Assembly: GCA_002422395.1 (NCBI GenBank)
Contig: DIUY01000008.1
Location: 32,728-96,727 of the forward strand
Direction of reading: 5' to 3'
DNA length: 64,000 nucleotides
Origin: Methylococcaceae bacterium UBA6146
Lineage (GTDB): Bacteria > Pseudomonadota > Gammaproteobacteria > Methylococcales > Methylomonadaceae
The stretch's first letter is position 1. Every line of letters begins with the position of its first letter. The translations under genes were made by a program, and so were the position numbers. The notes beneath the pieces are model-generated. The model was not told the DNA's origin. It searched no databases and saw only the letters and a program-made list of their open reading frames with translations. Shown here piece by piece: positions 1 through 10,700 of this stretch.

Positions 1-1
1 A

Positions 2-157
<156 letters not shown>

Positions 158-166
158 GGGCTTACT

Positions 167-793
167 ATGCTGACCATCGCCGTGTCAAAGGGCAGAATTT
201 ACGAAGAAGCCCTACCTTTGCTGGCAGAAGCAGGGATCATACCTCTTGATGATCCGGCGACCTGCCGCAAACTTATTTTGCAAACCACCCGCCCGGATGT
301 CCAATTGGTCATTATCCGCGCCACTGACGTGCCGACTTTTGTTGAATACGGGGCCGCCGACCTAGGGATAGCCGGCAAAGATGTCTTGCTCGAACACGGC
401 GCAGAAAGCCTGTACGAACCCATCGACTTGAACATTGCCTGTTGTCGGCTCATGACCGCCGCGCACAAAGACGCACCCGCCATTTCCGGTCGTGTGCGGG
501 TCGCCACCAAATATGTCAAAACAGCCCAGCGTTATTTTGCGGAACTGGGCATACAGGCTGAAATCATAAAATTGTACGGTTCCATGGAACTCGCGCCATT
601 GGTAGGGCTTGCCGATTGTATCGTTGACTTGGTTGACACCGGCAATACCTTACGGGCCAATGATCTGGAACCGCGCGAATTGATTATGAACATCAGCTCG
701 CGGCTAGTCGTAAATAAAGCGGCGATGAAAATGAAAAACCAAGCGATTGCCGAGCTGTTGGAACAATTTGAACAAACCCTAGCCAAAAGGTGA
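167..793 (+). CDS. hisG: ATP phosphoribosyltransferase, short (HisZ-dependent) form
   Basis: HisG condenses ATP with PRPP, the first step of histidine synthesis. At 208 residues it is the short form: it has the two catalytic lobes but lacks the C-terminal histidine-binding domain of the roughly 300-residue long form. The PRPP-loop-like stretch [12 protein letters not shown] is near residues 154-165. Short HisG enzymes are known to need the HisRS-like regulatory subunit HisZ; no hisZ is visible here, so it should be elsewhere in the genome. The stop codon overlaps the hisD start region. Confidence 0.95.
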   Translation: MLTIAVSKGRIYEEALPLLAEAGIIPLDDPATCRKLILQTTRPDVQLVIIRATDVPTFVEYGAADLGIAGKDVLLEHGAESLYEPIDLNIACCRLMTAAHKDAPAISGRVRVATKYVKTAQRYFAELGIQAEIIKLYGSMELAPLVGLADCIVDLVDTGNTLRANDLEPRELIMNISSRLVVNKAAMKMKNQAIAELLEQFEQTLAKR

Positions 794-798
794 CCATC

Positions 799-2103
799 AT
801 GACTGAACTGCACATTGCCAAGCTCGATGCGTCATCCGCTGATTTCGACCAGCAATTACAGAAATTGCTCGACTGGGATGAAAGTGACGACCTGGAAGTG
901 CAGCAACGGGTCTTGGCGATTATTGCCGATGTCCGTAACAACGGTGACCAGGCCCTGATTGAATATACCAACCGCTTTGACCACTGCACCATTAATAAAG
1001 CGAGTGAACTCGAATTCTCCAGGGCAACGCTAACGTCGGCGTGGGACAACCTGCCTACCGAACAAGCCCAAGCATTACAGATTGCCGCTGAGCGGATCCG
1101 TGCTTATGCCAATCACCAAAAATTAGCATCATGGCAATATCAGGAAGCTGACGGCACGGTGCTGGGGCAAAAAATCACCCCGCTCGATAGCGTCGGCCTG
1201 TATGTGCCTGGCGGCAAAGCGGCTTACCCATCCTCGGTGTTAATGAATGCCATCCCGGCAAAAGTCGCAGGCGTGAGCCAATTGGTCATGGTGGTGCCGA
1301 CACCGAACGGCGAAACCAATCAACTGGTATTGGCGGCAGCTTATCTTGCCGGGGTGGACCGTGCCTTTGCAATAGGCGGTGCACAAGCGGTCGCCGCGTT
1401 GGCTTACGGCACACAAACCATCCCCGCTGTCGCAAAAATCGTCGGCCCCGGCAACATTTATGTCGCTACGGCAAAAAAACTGGTGTTTGGACAAGTTGGT
1501 ATCGACATGATTGCAGGACCTTCAGAAATCCTGATTATTTGCGATGGCAAAACCAATCCCGACTGGATAGCAATGGATTTGTTTTCCCAAGCGGAACATG
1601 ATGAAAATGCCCAAGCTATCCTTATCAGTGATGACGGCCATTTTCTAAATACCGTCGAGCAAAGCATCAACAAATTATTGCTGGAAATGGAACGCGCGGA
1701 CATCATCAAGGCATCGCTAAACACACGAGGCGCCTTCATCAAGGTCAAAGACCTGGATCAGGGGGCTGAGATTGCCAACCGCATAGCGCCCGAACATTTG
1801 GAACTGTCTATTGAAGACCCTGAAGCCTTGTGCCAAAAAATACGCCATGCCGGCGCCATTTTCATGGGCAGGCACACTGCCGAAGCCTTAGGCGATTACT
1901 GTGCGGGCCCCAATCATGTCTTGCCGACTTCAAGCACCGCGCGTTTTTCATCGCCCTTAGGCGTTTATGATTTCCAAAAACGCAGCAGTTTGATCAACTG
2001 CTCGGAAGCAGGCGCCGATAAGCTAGGCCAAATTGCATCGTTATTGGCGCGGGGTGAAAGCTTAACCGCCCATGCACGGTCGGCAGAATATCGGCTTAAA
2101 TAA
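799..2103 (+). CDS. hisD: histidinol dehydrogenase
   Basis: HisD carries out the last two steps of histidine synthesis, oxidising L-histidinol to L-histidine with NAD+. The protein shows the family landmarks [12 protein letters not shown] and [12 protein letters not shown], the zinc/catalytic His-containing stretches [10 protein letters not shown] and APEHLEL, and [10 protein letters not shown]. About 434 residues is the normal length. An in-frame GTG at 790 lies inside the ribosome-binding sequence AAAAGG (785-790), so I prefer the ATG at 799, which is 8 bases downstream of it. The gene is effectively fused to hisG translation. Confidence 0.95.
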   Translation: MTELHIAKLDASSADFDQQLQKLLDWDESDDLEVQQRVLAIIADVRNNGDQALIEYTNRFDHCTINKASELEFSRATLTSAWDNLPTEQAQALQIAAERIRAYANHQKLASWQYQEADGTVLGQKITPLDSVGLYVPGGKAAYPSSVLMNAIPAKVAGVSQLVMVVPTPNGETNQLVLAAAYLAGVDRAFAIGGAQAVAALAYGTQTIPAVAKIVGPGNIYVATAKKLVFGQVGIDMIAGPSEILIICDGKTNPDWIAMDLFSQAEHDENAQAILISDDGHFLNTVEQSINKLLLEMERADIIKASLNTRGAFIKVKDLDQGAEIANRIAPEHLELSIEDPEALCQKIRHAGAIFMGRHTAEALGDYCAGPNHVLPTSSTARFSSPLGVYDFQKRSSLINCSEAGADKLGQIASLLARGESLTAHARSAEYRLK

Positions 2104-2159
2104 CAGCACGAATAGCACAGCATTGTCCATTAGACGGACGCTTAAACAAACATCAGCCC

Positions 2160-3272
2160 ATGACCCCAAACCCACTCGTCGCGTCCATTTTCCGCCAAGA
2201 AGTCCTCGCAATGTCCGCTTATCAAGTCGCCAATGCCGAAGGCTTCATTAAACTTGACGCGATGGAAAATCCCTACGGCTGGCCTGAAGACCTAAAAACA
2301 CACTGGCTAGCAACGCTCAGGGACTGCCCCCTAAACCGCTACCCCGACCCGCAAGCACAAAATTTGGTGCAAACCATCCGCTTGCACGATCAGATTCCTG
2401 ACCGGTTCGCCATTTTGTTGGGCAACGGCTCTGATGAAATCATCCAATTGCTACTCATGGCCTTGCCGCCTAGCGCCCATGTTTTGGCCCCCGCACCCGG
2501 CTTTGTCATGTACAAACAGCTCAGTGATTGCCTAGGGCTTAATTATCACGGCATCCCGTTGCTTGCCGATAGCTTCGGGCTGGACTTGCCCGCCCTGCTT
2601 TCGGCTATCGCACAGCACCGCCCCGCCGTTATTTTTATTGCTTATCCCAACAACCCGACCGGCAATTTATTTAATCCCGTTGCCATAGAAAGCATCATAA
2701 AAGCGGCTTGTGGCCTGGTCATCATTGATGAAGCCTACGCACCTTTTGCCAATGCCAGCTTTATGACCCGCTTGGTACAGCATGATAATTTGCTGGTGAT
2801 GCGCACCGTCTCCAAACTAGGGCTAGCAGGATTGCGTTTAGGCTATATTGCCGGCTCCCCTGAAATCATCGGGCAACTCAACAAAATCCGCTTACCCTAC
2901 AACATCAACAGCTTGACACAGCTCAGCGCAGATTTCGCGTTAACCCACAAAGCCCTGTTCGACCAACAAACTCAACAAATATGCGCTGAACGGGCACGCG
3001 TTTCCAGCCAACTGAATGGTATCGCGGGCATTGCCGCTTATCCTAGCTCAGCTAATTTCATCTTGTTCAGAACACCTAAAGATCGGGCAGACTCCCTTTA
3101 TGCGGGCATAAAACAACAAGGCGTATTAATTAAAAACCTCAACCCGCAAGGCGGATTGCTCAAAGACTGCCTACGCGTAACCATAGGTACGCCTGACGAA
3201 AACGGCGCATTTTTGGCCGCGTTAAGAAATGCCCTTGGAGCACTCGATGGTGTTCATCCAGAAACCCGTTAG
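2160..3272 (+). CDS. hisC: histidinol-phosphate aminotransferase
   Basis: This PLP enzyme transaminates imidazole-acetol phosphate to histidinol phosphate. It is a fold-type I aminotransferase with LDAMENPYGWP near the N-terminus, AYPNNPTGN, the IIDEAYAPF stretch and the PLP-lysine motif TVSKLGLAGLRLGY (Lys near residue 219). The length of 370 residues is normal. A later ATG at 2211 exists, but the extra N-terminal residues (NPLVASIFRQEVLAMSAY) look like homologous HisC sequence, so the first ATG is kept. It follows hisD by 56 bases and ends the visible his cluster. Confidence 0.93.
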   Translation: MTPNPLVASIFRQEVLAMSAYQVANAEGFIKLDAMENPYGWPEDLKTHWLATLRDCPLNRYPDPQAQNLVQTIRLHDQIPDRFAILLGNGSDEIIQLLLMALPPSAHVLAPAPGFVMYKQLSDCLGLNYHGIPLLADSFGLDLPALLSAIAQHRPAVIFIAYPNNPTGNLFNPVAIESIIKAACGLVIIDEAYAPFANASFMTRLVQHDNLLVMRTVSKLGLAGLRLGYIAGSPEIIGQLNKIRLPYNINSLTQLSADFALTHKALFDQQTQQICAERARVSSQLNGIAGIAAYPSSANFILFRTPKDRADSLYAGIKQQGVLIKNLNPQGGLLKDCLRVTIGTPDENGAFLAALRNALGALDGVHPETR

Positions 3273-3601
3273 CCAAGCGGATAGACAAGAACTTTATTAG
3301 TTTTATCAGTATGATCCATAAAACAAATAGTCTAACGCCAATGAGCGTCTTTCGCCTTTACAGCGCTGCCGTAAGCCCTGTTTTCGCTCTTACCGTCCCA
3401 ACTGAAAAAATTATCTATTCAACTTCATACGCTTAGGTTTTACGGGGATAACCACGGCTACGCCCTGCATTGTCTAAGGCTTGGGGCCATCTAAAACAAT
3501 TCGGCTAAGCTCTTCAAATTCACTAGCTTATAATGGTATATTGACTGGGCATAATAAAAAAGCGCAGTTAAAAACACTGCCCACATCAGGAGAGTTCACC
3601 A
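3273..3601 (+). promoter_or_regulatory. intergenic leader of the bc1 operon, possible promoter
   Basis: This 329-base gap contains no convincing gene. A perfect TATAAT lies at 3529-3534 with no good -35 partner, and a strong ribosome-binding site (AGGAGA, about 3588-3593) precedes petA. A promoter for petABC here is inferred from these two elements and from the change of pathway across the gap. No clear terminator hairpin for hisC was seen. Confidence 0.35.
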
Positions 3602-4204
3602 ATGATTAATGAAGGCGTCGACAAATCCAAGCGCCAGTTTTTAACCTCGGCTCTGACCGTGGTTGGCGCAATTGGAACAGGCTATTTAGCTGTTCCCTTC
3701 CTTTCCCAGATGCAGCCGAGTGTTAAAGCGATGGCTGCCGGCGCACCTGTTGAAGTTGACATCAGCAAGATGGAAACAGGTCAACTGATCCGTGTTGCAT
3801 GGCGAGGCAAGCCGGTGTGGATACTCAATCGGACATCTGAAGTCCTTGAAACATTAAAAACACTGGACAAAAAACTTAGGGATCCTCTTTCCCAAGAATC
3901 CATGCAACCAGAGTCCAGCAAAAATCCAGTGCGCTCCATTAAGCCCGAAATTTTTGTTGCCGTGGGCCTATGCACCCACCTAGGTTGCTCGCCGACTTTC
4001 CGCCCCGAAATTGCCCCTAGTGATTTAGGTGATGACTGGAAAGGTGGCTTTTTCTGTCCTTGCCATGGCTCTTGGTTTGATCTTGCCGGACGCGTTTTTC
4101 AAGGTGTCCCAGCCCCAACTAATCTGGAGATCCCTCCTTACCGTTACGTGACTGATACCTTGATTATCATCGGTGAAGAATCCACAGCGGAGAAAAGCGC
4201 ATGA
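3602..4204 (+). CDS. petA: ubiquinol-cytochrome c reductase, Rieske iron-sulfur subunit
   Basis: This is the Rieske 2Fe-2S subunit of the cytochrome bc1 complex, taking electrons from ubiquinol on the periplasmic side of the inner membrane. Cluster ligands are visible in CTHLGC (from about residue 124) and CPCHGSWFD (from about 152). The N-terminus (SKRQFLTSALTVVGAIGTGYLAVPF) is a Tat-type signal anchor, with Lys-Arg instead of a twin Arg. The 200-residue length is normal. Its stop overlaps the petB start (ATGA at 4201-4204), so the two are translationally coupled. Confidence 0.95.
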   Translation: MINEGVDKSKRQFLTSALTVVGAIGTGYLAVPFLSQMQPSVKAMAAGAPVEVDISKMETGQLIRVAWRGKPVWILNRTSEVLETLKTLDKKLRDPLSQESMQPESSKNPVRSIKPEIFVAVGLCTHLGCSPTFRPEIAPSDLGDDWKGGFFCPCHGSWFDLAGRVFQGVPAPTNLEIPPYRYVTDTLIIIGEESTAEKSA

Positions 4205-5616
4205 AAATAAATCGTTTTGCACAATGCGGCAACTGGATGCTGGATCGCTTTCCGATCACTAAATTTTGGAATGAACACATGGCGCATTACTACGCGCCAA
4301 AAAATTTCAATTTTTGGTATTTTTTTGGATCGCTGGCCCTATTGGTCTTGGTCAACCAATTTATAACGGGCATTTTATTGACCATGAACTACAAGCCCGA
4401 TGCCAAGCTGGCGTTCGATTCGGTCGAATATATCATGCGTGACGTAAGCTGGGGCTGGTTGGTGCGCTATATGCATTCTACGGGCGCATCGGCTTTTTTC
4501 ATTGTCATTTACCTGCACATGTTCAGGGGCATCATGTACGGCTCATTCAAGAAGCCGCGCGAGCTAATTTGGATCTTCGGCATGTTGCTGTTCGTCTGCC
4601 TAATGGCCGAAGCCTTCATGGGCTATCTGTTGCCTTGGGGACAAATGTCCTACTGGGGCGCACAAGTCATCATTTCACTGTTCAGCGCAATCCCTGTGAT
4701 CGGCGATGATTTGTCACTCTGGGTTAGAGGGGACTACGTTGTCTCCGACGCAACCCTGAACCGCTTTTTCGCTTTCCATGTCATTGCCGTGCCGCTGGCT
4801 TTAGTCATGCTCGTTTTCATGCACATCGTGGCATTACATGAAGTCGGCTCCAACAACCCCGACGGCATTGAAATCAAAGACTCCAAAGACCCGTGGGGAC
4901 ACCCCGTGGACGGCATCCCCTTCCATCCTTACTACACCGTTAAAGATATTGTCGGCGTCGCGGTGTTTTTAATCTTTTTTGCCACGGTCATTTTTTATAT
5001 GCCGGAAATGGGCGGGTATTTTCTCGAACATGCCAACTTCATCCCCGCCGACCCTATGAAAACTCCTGAGCATATTGCGCCGGTTTGGTATTTCACGCCA
5101 TTTTATGCAATCTTACGGGCCATCCCCGATAAATTTGCCGGCGTCATTGGCATGGGCGGAGCCATTGTCGTACTCTTTTTGTTGCCTTGGCTAGACCGTA
5201 ACCCCGTCCGGTCAATTCGCTACCGTGGCGGTGTCTATAAAAAAGCCCTGGCATTGTTTGTCATAAGCTTCTTGGTTCTAGGTTATTTAGGCACACAACC
5301 GGCAACCCCTTCAGCAACCATAGTTGCACGTATTTTTACCGCGATTTATTTCGGCTTCTTTTTGTTAATGCCCATTTATACCCGCTGGGAAAAAACCAAA
5401 CCTTTACCTAAGCAACTAACTGACCAGCCTGAGCTTGAAGACCAACTACCGGCATTAATAGCAACCTTTGATGAAATGACCGAATTAAAGCCAACAACCT
5501 CGGAAATTGGCGACCCTGCGTTTAGAAGCAACTTTTTTAACAGGCGGCCTAACCCTGAAGGCATACTTAATGTTATGACCCGTTTGGCAAAAAGAGTAAA
5601 AGGGAGCCTTGATTGA
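4201..5616 (+). CDS. petB: cytochrome b of the bc1 complex
   Basis: Cytochrome b is the membrane core of the bc1 complex, carrying two b hemes and both quinone sites. The sequence shows multiple membrane helices, MAEAFMGYLLPWGQMSYWGAQ in the Qo region, a PVWYF motif close to the PEWY signature, and heme-ligand His residues in HSTGASAFFIVIYLHMFRG and FHVIAVPLALVMLVFMHI. The protein is 471 residues; after the last helix (about residue 393) comes a charged tail of roughly 78 residues, longer than in common proteobacterial cytochrome b. The start overlaps petA and the end nearly touches petC. Confidence 0.95.
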   Translation: MKINRFAQCGNWMLDRFPITKFWNEHMAHYYAPKNFNFWYFFGSLALLVLVNQFITGILLTMNYKPDAKLAFDSVEYIMRDVSWGWLVRYMHSTGASAFFIVIYLHMFRGIMYGSFKKPRELIWIFGMLLFVCLMAEAFMGYLLPWGQMSYWGAQVIISLFSAIPVIGDDLSLWVRGDYVVSDATLNRFFAFHVIAVPLALVMLVFMHIVALHEVGSNNPDGIEIKDSKDPWGHPVDGIPFHPYYTVKDIVGVAVFLIFFATVIFYMPEMGGYFLEHANFIPADPMKTPEHIAPVWYFTPFYAILRAIPDKFAGVIGMGGAIVVLFLLPWLDRNPVRSIRYRGGVYKKALALFVISFLVLGYLGTQPATPSATIVARIFTAIYFGFFLLMPIYTRWEKTKPLPKQLTDQPELEDQLPALIATFDEMTELKPTTSEIGDPAFRSNFFNRRPNPEGILNVMTRLAKRVKGSLD

Positions 5617-5617
5617 T

Positions 5618-6343
5618 ATGAAAACTTTTATAATTGTTCTATTAATGTCATTAACGCTGTCCTTTGGGGTTCAGGCCTCAGAAGGCGTCAAGCTACAGAA
5701 AGCAAACGTCGATATTGCTGACACTATTTCCTTACTTCGTGGTGCGAAACACTTTGTCACTTATTGTTTAGGTTGCCATTCGGCCAAGCACATGCGCTAC
5801 CTGCGCATTGCCCGCGACCTCGGCATTGATGAGAAAATCATGCTAAAAGACATTGCCCCTGAAGGCGCTAGCATCTACGACCAGCTGCACAGCGCAATGA
5901 ACAAGCATGACGCCGAAAAATGGTTTGGCACGCAACCGCCTGACTTGTCGTTAATTGCCCGTTCGCGTGGCGCAGACTGGCTATATAGCTATTTAAAAAG
6001 CTATTACACCGACCCCAAAAGGCCTTTTGGAGTCAACAACCTAGTCTTCGAGGACACTGCCATGCCCAATCCGCTTTGGCAATTGCAAGGCGAGCAACAT
6101 GCCGTGCAAAGAAAAACAATCTGGGGACACTATACTGAACTGACCCTCCAAGAAGAAGGGCTATTGTCTGAAAAAGAATTTGACCGTATGGTCAACGATT
6201 TGGTCAGTTTTCTGGTTTATGTTGGCGAACCCGTCCAGCTAGAAAGGCAAAAAATGGGCAAATATGTGTTATTTTTCTTGTTTATGTTCTTAATTATCAG
6301 TTACCTACTGAAAAAAGAATACTGGAAAGACGTTCATCATTAA
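5618..6343 (+). CDS. petC: cytochrome c1 of the bc1 complex
   Basis: Cytochrome c1 passes electrons from the Rieske protein to soluble cytochrome c. It has a Sec signal peptide (MKTFIIVLLMSLTLSFGVQA), a single heme site CLGCH starting near residue 50, an axial Met candidate in EDTAMPNPLWQ, and a C-terminal membrane anchor (YVLFFLFMFLIISYLL). An in-frame TTG at 5609 lies too close to the ribosome-binding sequence AGGGAG (5601-5606), so the ATG at 5618 is chosen. It is the last gene of petABC. Confidence 0.94.
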   Translation: MKTFIIVLLMSLTLSFGVQASEGVKLQKANVDIADTISLLRGAKHFVTYCLGCHSAKHMRYLRIARDLGIDEKIMLKDIAPEGASIYDQLHSAMNKHDAEKWFGTQPPDLSLIARSRGADWLYSYLKSYYTDPKRPFGVNNLVFEDTAMPNPLWQLQGEQHAVQRKTIWGHYTELTLQEEGLLSEKEFDRMVNDLVSFLVYVGEPVQLERQKMGKYVLFFLFMFLIISYLLKKEYWKDVHH

Positions 6344-6358
6344 ATCCATGCCAAAAGC

Positions 6359-6388
6359 GGGGTGGACAACTTTTAAGCTGTCCGCCCC
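6359..6388. terminator. stem-loop after petC, possible terminator
   Basis: A GC-rich stem lies 15 bases after the petC stop: GGGG-T-GGACA (6359-6368) pairs with TGTCC-G-CCCC (6379-6388) around a 10-base loop. There is no U-run after it, so a role in termination or 3'-end protection is inferred from position only. Confidence 0.45.
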
Positions 6389-6461
6389 ACACCTCACAAT
6401 AGGGGCATAAAACTTAAATAGCTTATCGGTTGATACACACAGACCCCAAACACCCCCTACG

Positions 6462-6490
6462 GTCAAAAACCTCGCCGTTCATGCTATAAT
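6462..6490 (+). promoter_or_regulatory. sspA promoter (extended -10)
   Basis: A perfect -10 TATAAT at 6485-6490 is preceded by TGC, forming an extended -10 (TGnTATAAT). A weak -35 GTCAAA lies at 6462-6467 with a 17-base spacer. It is 45 bases upstream of the sspA GTG start. Confidence 0.55.
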
Positions 6491-6534
6491 GCCCTCTTTT
6501 TCTACCCCCTACACGTCTAAAGAGGTTGTTATTT

Positions 6535-7170
6535 GTGGCAAATATTATTACTCGTAAATCTGTAATGACGCTTTTTTCATCACCTACCTGTCCGATGAGC
6601 CACTGCGCCCGCTTTGTATTGCACGAGAAGGGGATTACTGCTGACATTGAATACTATGACCTGGCCAATCCGCCAGAAGATTTATTGGAACTGAATCCAA
6701 CGGGCACATCGCCGACACTCATCGAACGCGAGCTGGTGTTATATGACTCCCGCATCATTATGGAATATTTGGATGAGCGCTTCCCGCATCCGCCGTTGCA
6801 CCAAATGGATCCCGTATCACGGGCAACTGCCAGAATGGTGATTAAACGCATCGACCAGGATTGGTATCAATTGCTCGATGAAATTTTATATTCCGGCGAA
6901 AAAAAGTCCGCCCGCGCCAAAAAACTACTCCGCGAAAGCCTGTTGGCCACCGCCCCCGTGTTCGCCGCCCGGCCTTATTTTATGGGTGACGAATTCTCGC
7001 TTATTGACTGCGTGATTGCCCCTTTACTGTGGCGTCTCCCCAGTATTGGTATTGATGTTTCCACACCTAACCAGGAAATTGTCAATTATGCCGAACGCAT
7101 GTTCAGAAGGAATGGATTCAAACGCAGCCTCAGTGAAGCCGAAAAAGAAATGGTGGACATGCCTAAATGA
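6535..7170 (+). CDS. sspA: stringent starvation protein A
   Basis: SspA is a glutathione-S-transferase-fold protein that binds RNA polymerase and alters transcription during starvation and acid stress. The sequence carries KSVMTLFSSPTCPMSHCARF, ELNPTGTSPTLIERELVLYDSRIIMEYLDERFPHPPL and PYFMGDEFSLIDCVIAPLLWRLP, all close to the E. coli family. A TTG at 6526 is also in frame, but GTG at 6535 lies 9 bases after AGAGG (6521-6525) and gives a start like the known proteins (211 residues). The stop overlaps the sspB start. Confidence 0.93.
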   Translation: MANIITRKSVMTLFSSPTCPMSHCARFVLHEKGITADIEYYDLANPPEDLLELNPTGTSPTLIERELVLYDSRIIMEYLDERFPHPPLHQMDPVSRATARMVIKRIDQDWYQLLDEILYSGEKKSARAKKLLRESLLATAPVFAARPYFMGDEFSLIDCVIAPLLWRLPSIGIDVSTPNQEIVNYAERMFRRNGFKRSLSEAEKEMVDMPK

Positions 7171-7544
7171 CCTCTTTAAAACCTTATTTAATCCGCGCCA
7201 TTTATGAATGGATCACCGACAACGATCTGACGCCCCATTTACTGGTGGATGCCACCCATAACCATGCCGTTGTGCCGCAACAATTTATTGATGACGGCAA
7301 AATTGTTTTAAATATAAGGCCACAAGCAATACAGGCGCTCTCGTTAGGCAATGAAGATATTCGCTTCAATGCCCGGTTTGGCGGCAACCCAATGCAAATC
7401 ATCGTCCCTATCCCCGCAGTCATGGCAATTTATGCCAAAGAAAACGGCAAAGGCATGGTTTTTGACCAAGACGATGATGCTGAAAGCCCACCACCGCCAG
7501 AAAAGAAACCACCAACCAAACCCACCTTACGTGTTGTTAAATAG
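7167..7544 (+). CDS. sspB: ClpXP protease specificity-enhancing factor (stringent starvation protein B)
   Basis: SspB tethers ssrA-tagged proteins to the ClpXP protease. The folded domain contains RAIYEWITDNDLTPHLLVDA and IRFNARFGGNP, as in known SspB. After an acidic, proline-rich linker the protein ends in LRVVK, the short ClpX-binding tail of the family. The start codon overlaps the sspA stop (ATGA at 7167), so the pair is translationally coupled, as in E. coli. Confidence 0.94.
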   Translation: MTSLKPYLIRAIYEWITDNDLTPHLLVDATHNHAVVPQQFIDDGKIVLNIRPQAIQALSLGNEDIRFNARFGGNPMQIIVPIPAVMAIYAKENGKGMVFDQDDDAESPPPPEKKPPTKPTLRVVK

Positions 7545-7591
7545 CGCCACCTATCCAGCCAATTAATTAAACGCCATTATTCGCCCTAAAA

Positions 7592-7616
7592 GGGATAAAA
7601 AAGATATTTTTATCCC
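7592..7616. terminator. palindrome between convergent sspB and mfd
   Basis: GGGATAAAAA (7592-7601) and TTTTTATCCC (7607-7616) form a perfect 10-bp stem with a 5-base loop. It lies between two converging genes, so a bidirectional terminator is the likely reading. The stem is AT-rich and there is no separate U-run on either strand. Confidence 0.4.
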
Positions 7617-7738
7617 TGCGGCTGGTTGGGGCTCTAATTCAGACCCGCTTATTTTAAAGGCAAGCAACTCGCGCCACCACATCGACAACGGTGCTAAAAA
7701 ATTGTCTTGTCCCCCCAGGCTCACTAAAAGCCAGCCGC

Positions 7739-10700
7739 TTACGGCGTCAATACCTTGAGCAAACCAGCAATAAAGGCAACTTTTTCATCCACGGTTGCAA
7801 AGGCGTGTACAAACTTAAGCTTATCCATGCCATCGAGCTTATAAACCTGTGCCTGTGTTTGTATCAGGGTGATTAGCTGTTCGGCATTAATTTTAGGTTC
7901 TGCGGTAAAAACGACACGCCCGCCCCCCGCATTAACTTCTATTTTTTTGATGCCAAGCTTTTCCGCCTGCTGTTTCAATTCAGTGACAGCAAACAAAGTT
8001 TTTACCGGTTCGGGCAATAAACCGAAACGGTCAATCATTTCTACCTGTAGCTCGCGTAAATCTTCAATGGTTTCAGTATTCGATAGCCGTTTATATAAAA
8101 CCAACCGGGCATGAATATCGGGCAAATAATCTTCCGGTATCAATGCTGCCGCTTGTAGCTCCACTTCCGGCCCCCTATCCATAGGCGTATCAAGTTCCGG
8201 CTGTTTGCCCGATTTTAACGCAGTGACCGCCCGCTCCAGCAATTCGGTGTACAAAGTAAAACCGATTTCCTGAATTTGCCCGCTTTGGTCGTCCCCCAAC
8301 AATTCACCAGCACCTCGAATTTCCAGGTCATTCGATGACAGCATAAATCCCGCCCCCAAATCGCCCGATGCCTCGACCGCTTCCAGCCGCTTAACCGCAT
8401 CTTTGCTCATGAGGGTTTTCGGCGGCACGATAAAATAAGCATAGGCCCGGTGATGGGAACGTCCCACCCTGCCGCGTAATTGATGTAACTGCGCAAGACC
8501 TAATTTGTCAGCACGGTTAATGATGATCGTATTGGCGCTGGGTATGTCGATGCCGCTTTCGATAATTGTCGAACACAGCAACAGATTAAAACGCTGGTGA
8601 TAAAAATCCAGCATGATGCGTTCAAGCTCGCGTTCAGGCATTTGCCCATGGGCGGTTTCAATTCGGGCTTCCGGTATCAGTCTGGCCAATTCTTCGGCCA
8701 TTTTGCCCATAGATTTAACATCGTTGTGTAAAAAGAACACTTGGCCACCACGTTTTATTTCACGTAAACAGGCTTCTTGGATTTGCGCATCCACCCATTG
8801 GCTAACGAACGTTTTAATGGCATGCCTGTTAGGTGGTGGGCTGGCGATAATGGAAATGTCACGTAACCCGGACATTGCCATATTTAACGTGCGTGGAATG
8901 GGCGTGGCCGTCAGCGTCAACATATCGATTTCATTACGCAATTTCTTGAAATACTCTTTTTGGCGTACACCAAAACGATGCTCTTCATCAATCACGACCA
9001 AGCCCAAGGCCTTATATTTGAGTTCTTTCGATAACAAGGTATGCGTGCCAATAACAATATCGACCGTACCCTGGGCTAAAGCTTCGGCAATCTCTTTTTG
9101 CTGTTTGGGCGCAACAAAACGGGACAAAACCTCGACACGCACCGGCCAGTCGGCGAAGCGGTCACGAAAATTCTGGAAATGCTGCTGCGCCAGCAAGGTC
9201 GTCGGCACCAGCACAGCCACTTGCTTATCATTTTGCACGGCAATAAATGCCGCCCGCATCGACACTTCGGTTTTGCCAAATCCCACATCACCGCAAATCA
9301 CCCGGTCCATCGGCTGCGGACTGGCCATATCATCAAGTATCGCTTCGATGGCGCTTTGCTGGTCAGGCGTTTCCTCAAACGGAAACGCATCAGCAAAAGC
9401 CTGGTAGCCGCTGTCGTCTCCAACGGCAAACGCATGGCCTTCCTTGAGGGCGCGTTTGGCGTGAATCTCCAGCAATTCGGCGGCGACATCACGGATACGC
9501 TCGATGGCTTTGTGTTTGGCTTTGCCCCATTGGTCACCGCCTAGTTTATGCAAAGGCGCATTTTCAGGACTCACCCCAGAGTAACGGCCAATCACATGCA
9601 GCGACGACACCGGCACATACAGCTTGTCGTTATTGGCATACTCCAACATCAAAAATTCTGCCGCAATACCGCCCACTTGTAAGGTCTGCAAGCCCAAATA
9701 ACTGCCCACCCCATGCTCTTGATGAACCACTGGGGAACCTACGGACAACTCATTAAGGTTATTAATGATGTTTTCCAGTTCACGGGTAGCCGATTTTTTA
9801 CGTCTACGCCGTTGCTGGGCCTTCTCACCCGATAACAAATTTTCCGTGATGATGGCAATCGCCGAAGCTTGCTTTTGTTCCGCATCCAGCCATAAGCCAT
9901 GATCCATCGGCGCAACAGTGACACACGGCGACTGCTCCGCTTGCAAAAATTCCCGCCAGCTATCCACGGCTTTGAGCGTTATTTTGTAGGCCCTTAATTT
10001 TTCAATCAGCGCTTCCCTACGGCCTGCTGATTCAGCAATGAACAAAATTTTGCCCCTAAAATTTTGGACAAATTGCTGTAAATTCTGTGCCGGTTTGTCC
10101 AGTTTGACGTTGATCGTTAAATCTGGCAGCAACCGGCAATGGCTGTCCTCCGCTTGTCCGCCATCAATCGTAATACGGGCAAATAGACCTATTTTTTCAG
10201 CCAGCGCCTCGGCTGATAAAAACAGCTGTTCGGGGACTAGTAATGGCCGCTCGACATCATATTTCCGTTGCTCAAAACGCTCTTGCGCTTCGGCATAAAA
10301 TGCGTGTGCATTGGAGTTAGCCGTATCAGTCGTGACAAAAACCGCTGAGGCCGGCAAATAATCAAACAACGTGGCCGTCTGCTCTACAAACAACGGCAAA
10401 TAGTATTCGATACCGCTAGGCGCAATGCCTTTGCTGACATCAAGATATAGGTTGTTTTTTAGCGAAGCATCTGGAAAAAAAGTTCGGAACGCCTGCCGGA
10501 AATGCTTGATTGCCTGATCAGTAAAGGGGAATTCCCGTGCCGGAAATAACTGGATCTGGTCGGTTTTTTCCAGTGACCGCTGGCTTTCAGGATCAAACGT
10601 GCGTATAGATTCAATTTCGTCATCGAATAACTCAATGCGGAACGGCACTTTACTGCCCATTGGAAACAAATCGACAATCGCTCCCCTGACCGCAAACTCA

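Noticed and set aside
8613..9407. 264-residue plus-strand frame inside mfd
   Set aside because: It is antisense to the motor domain of mfd with an unlikely composition; mfd coding signal is clear on the other strand.
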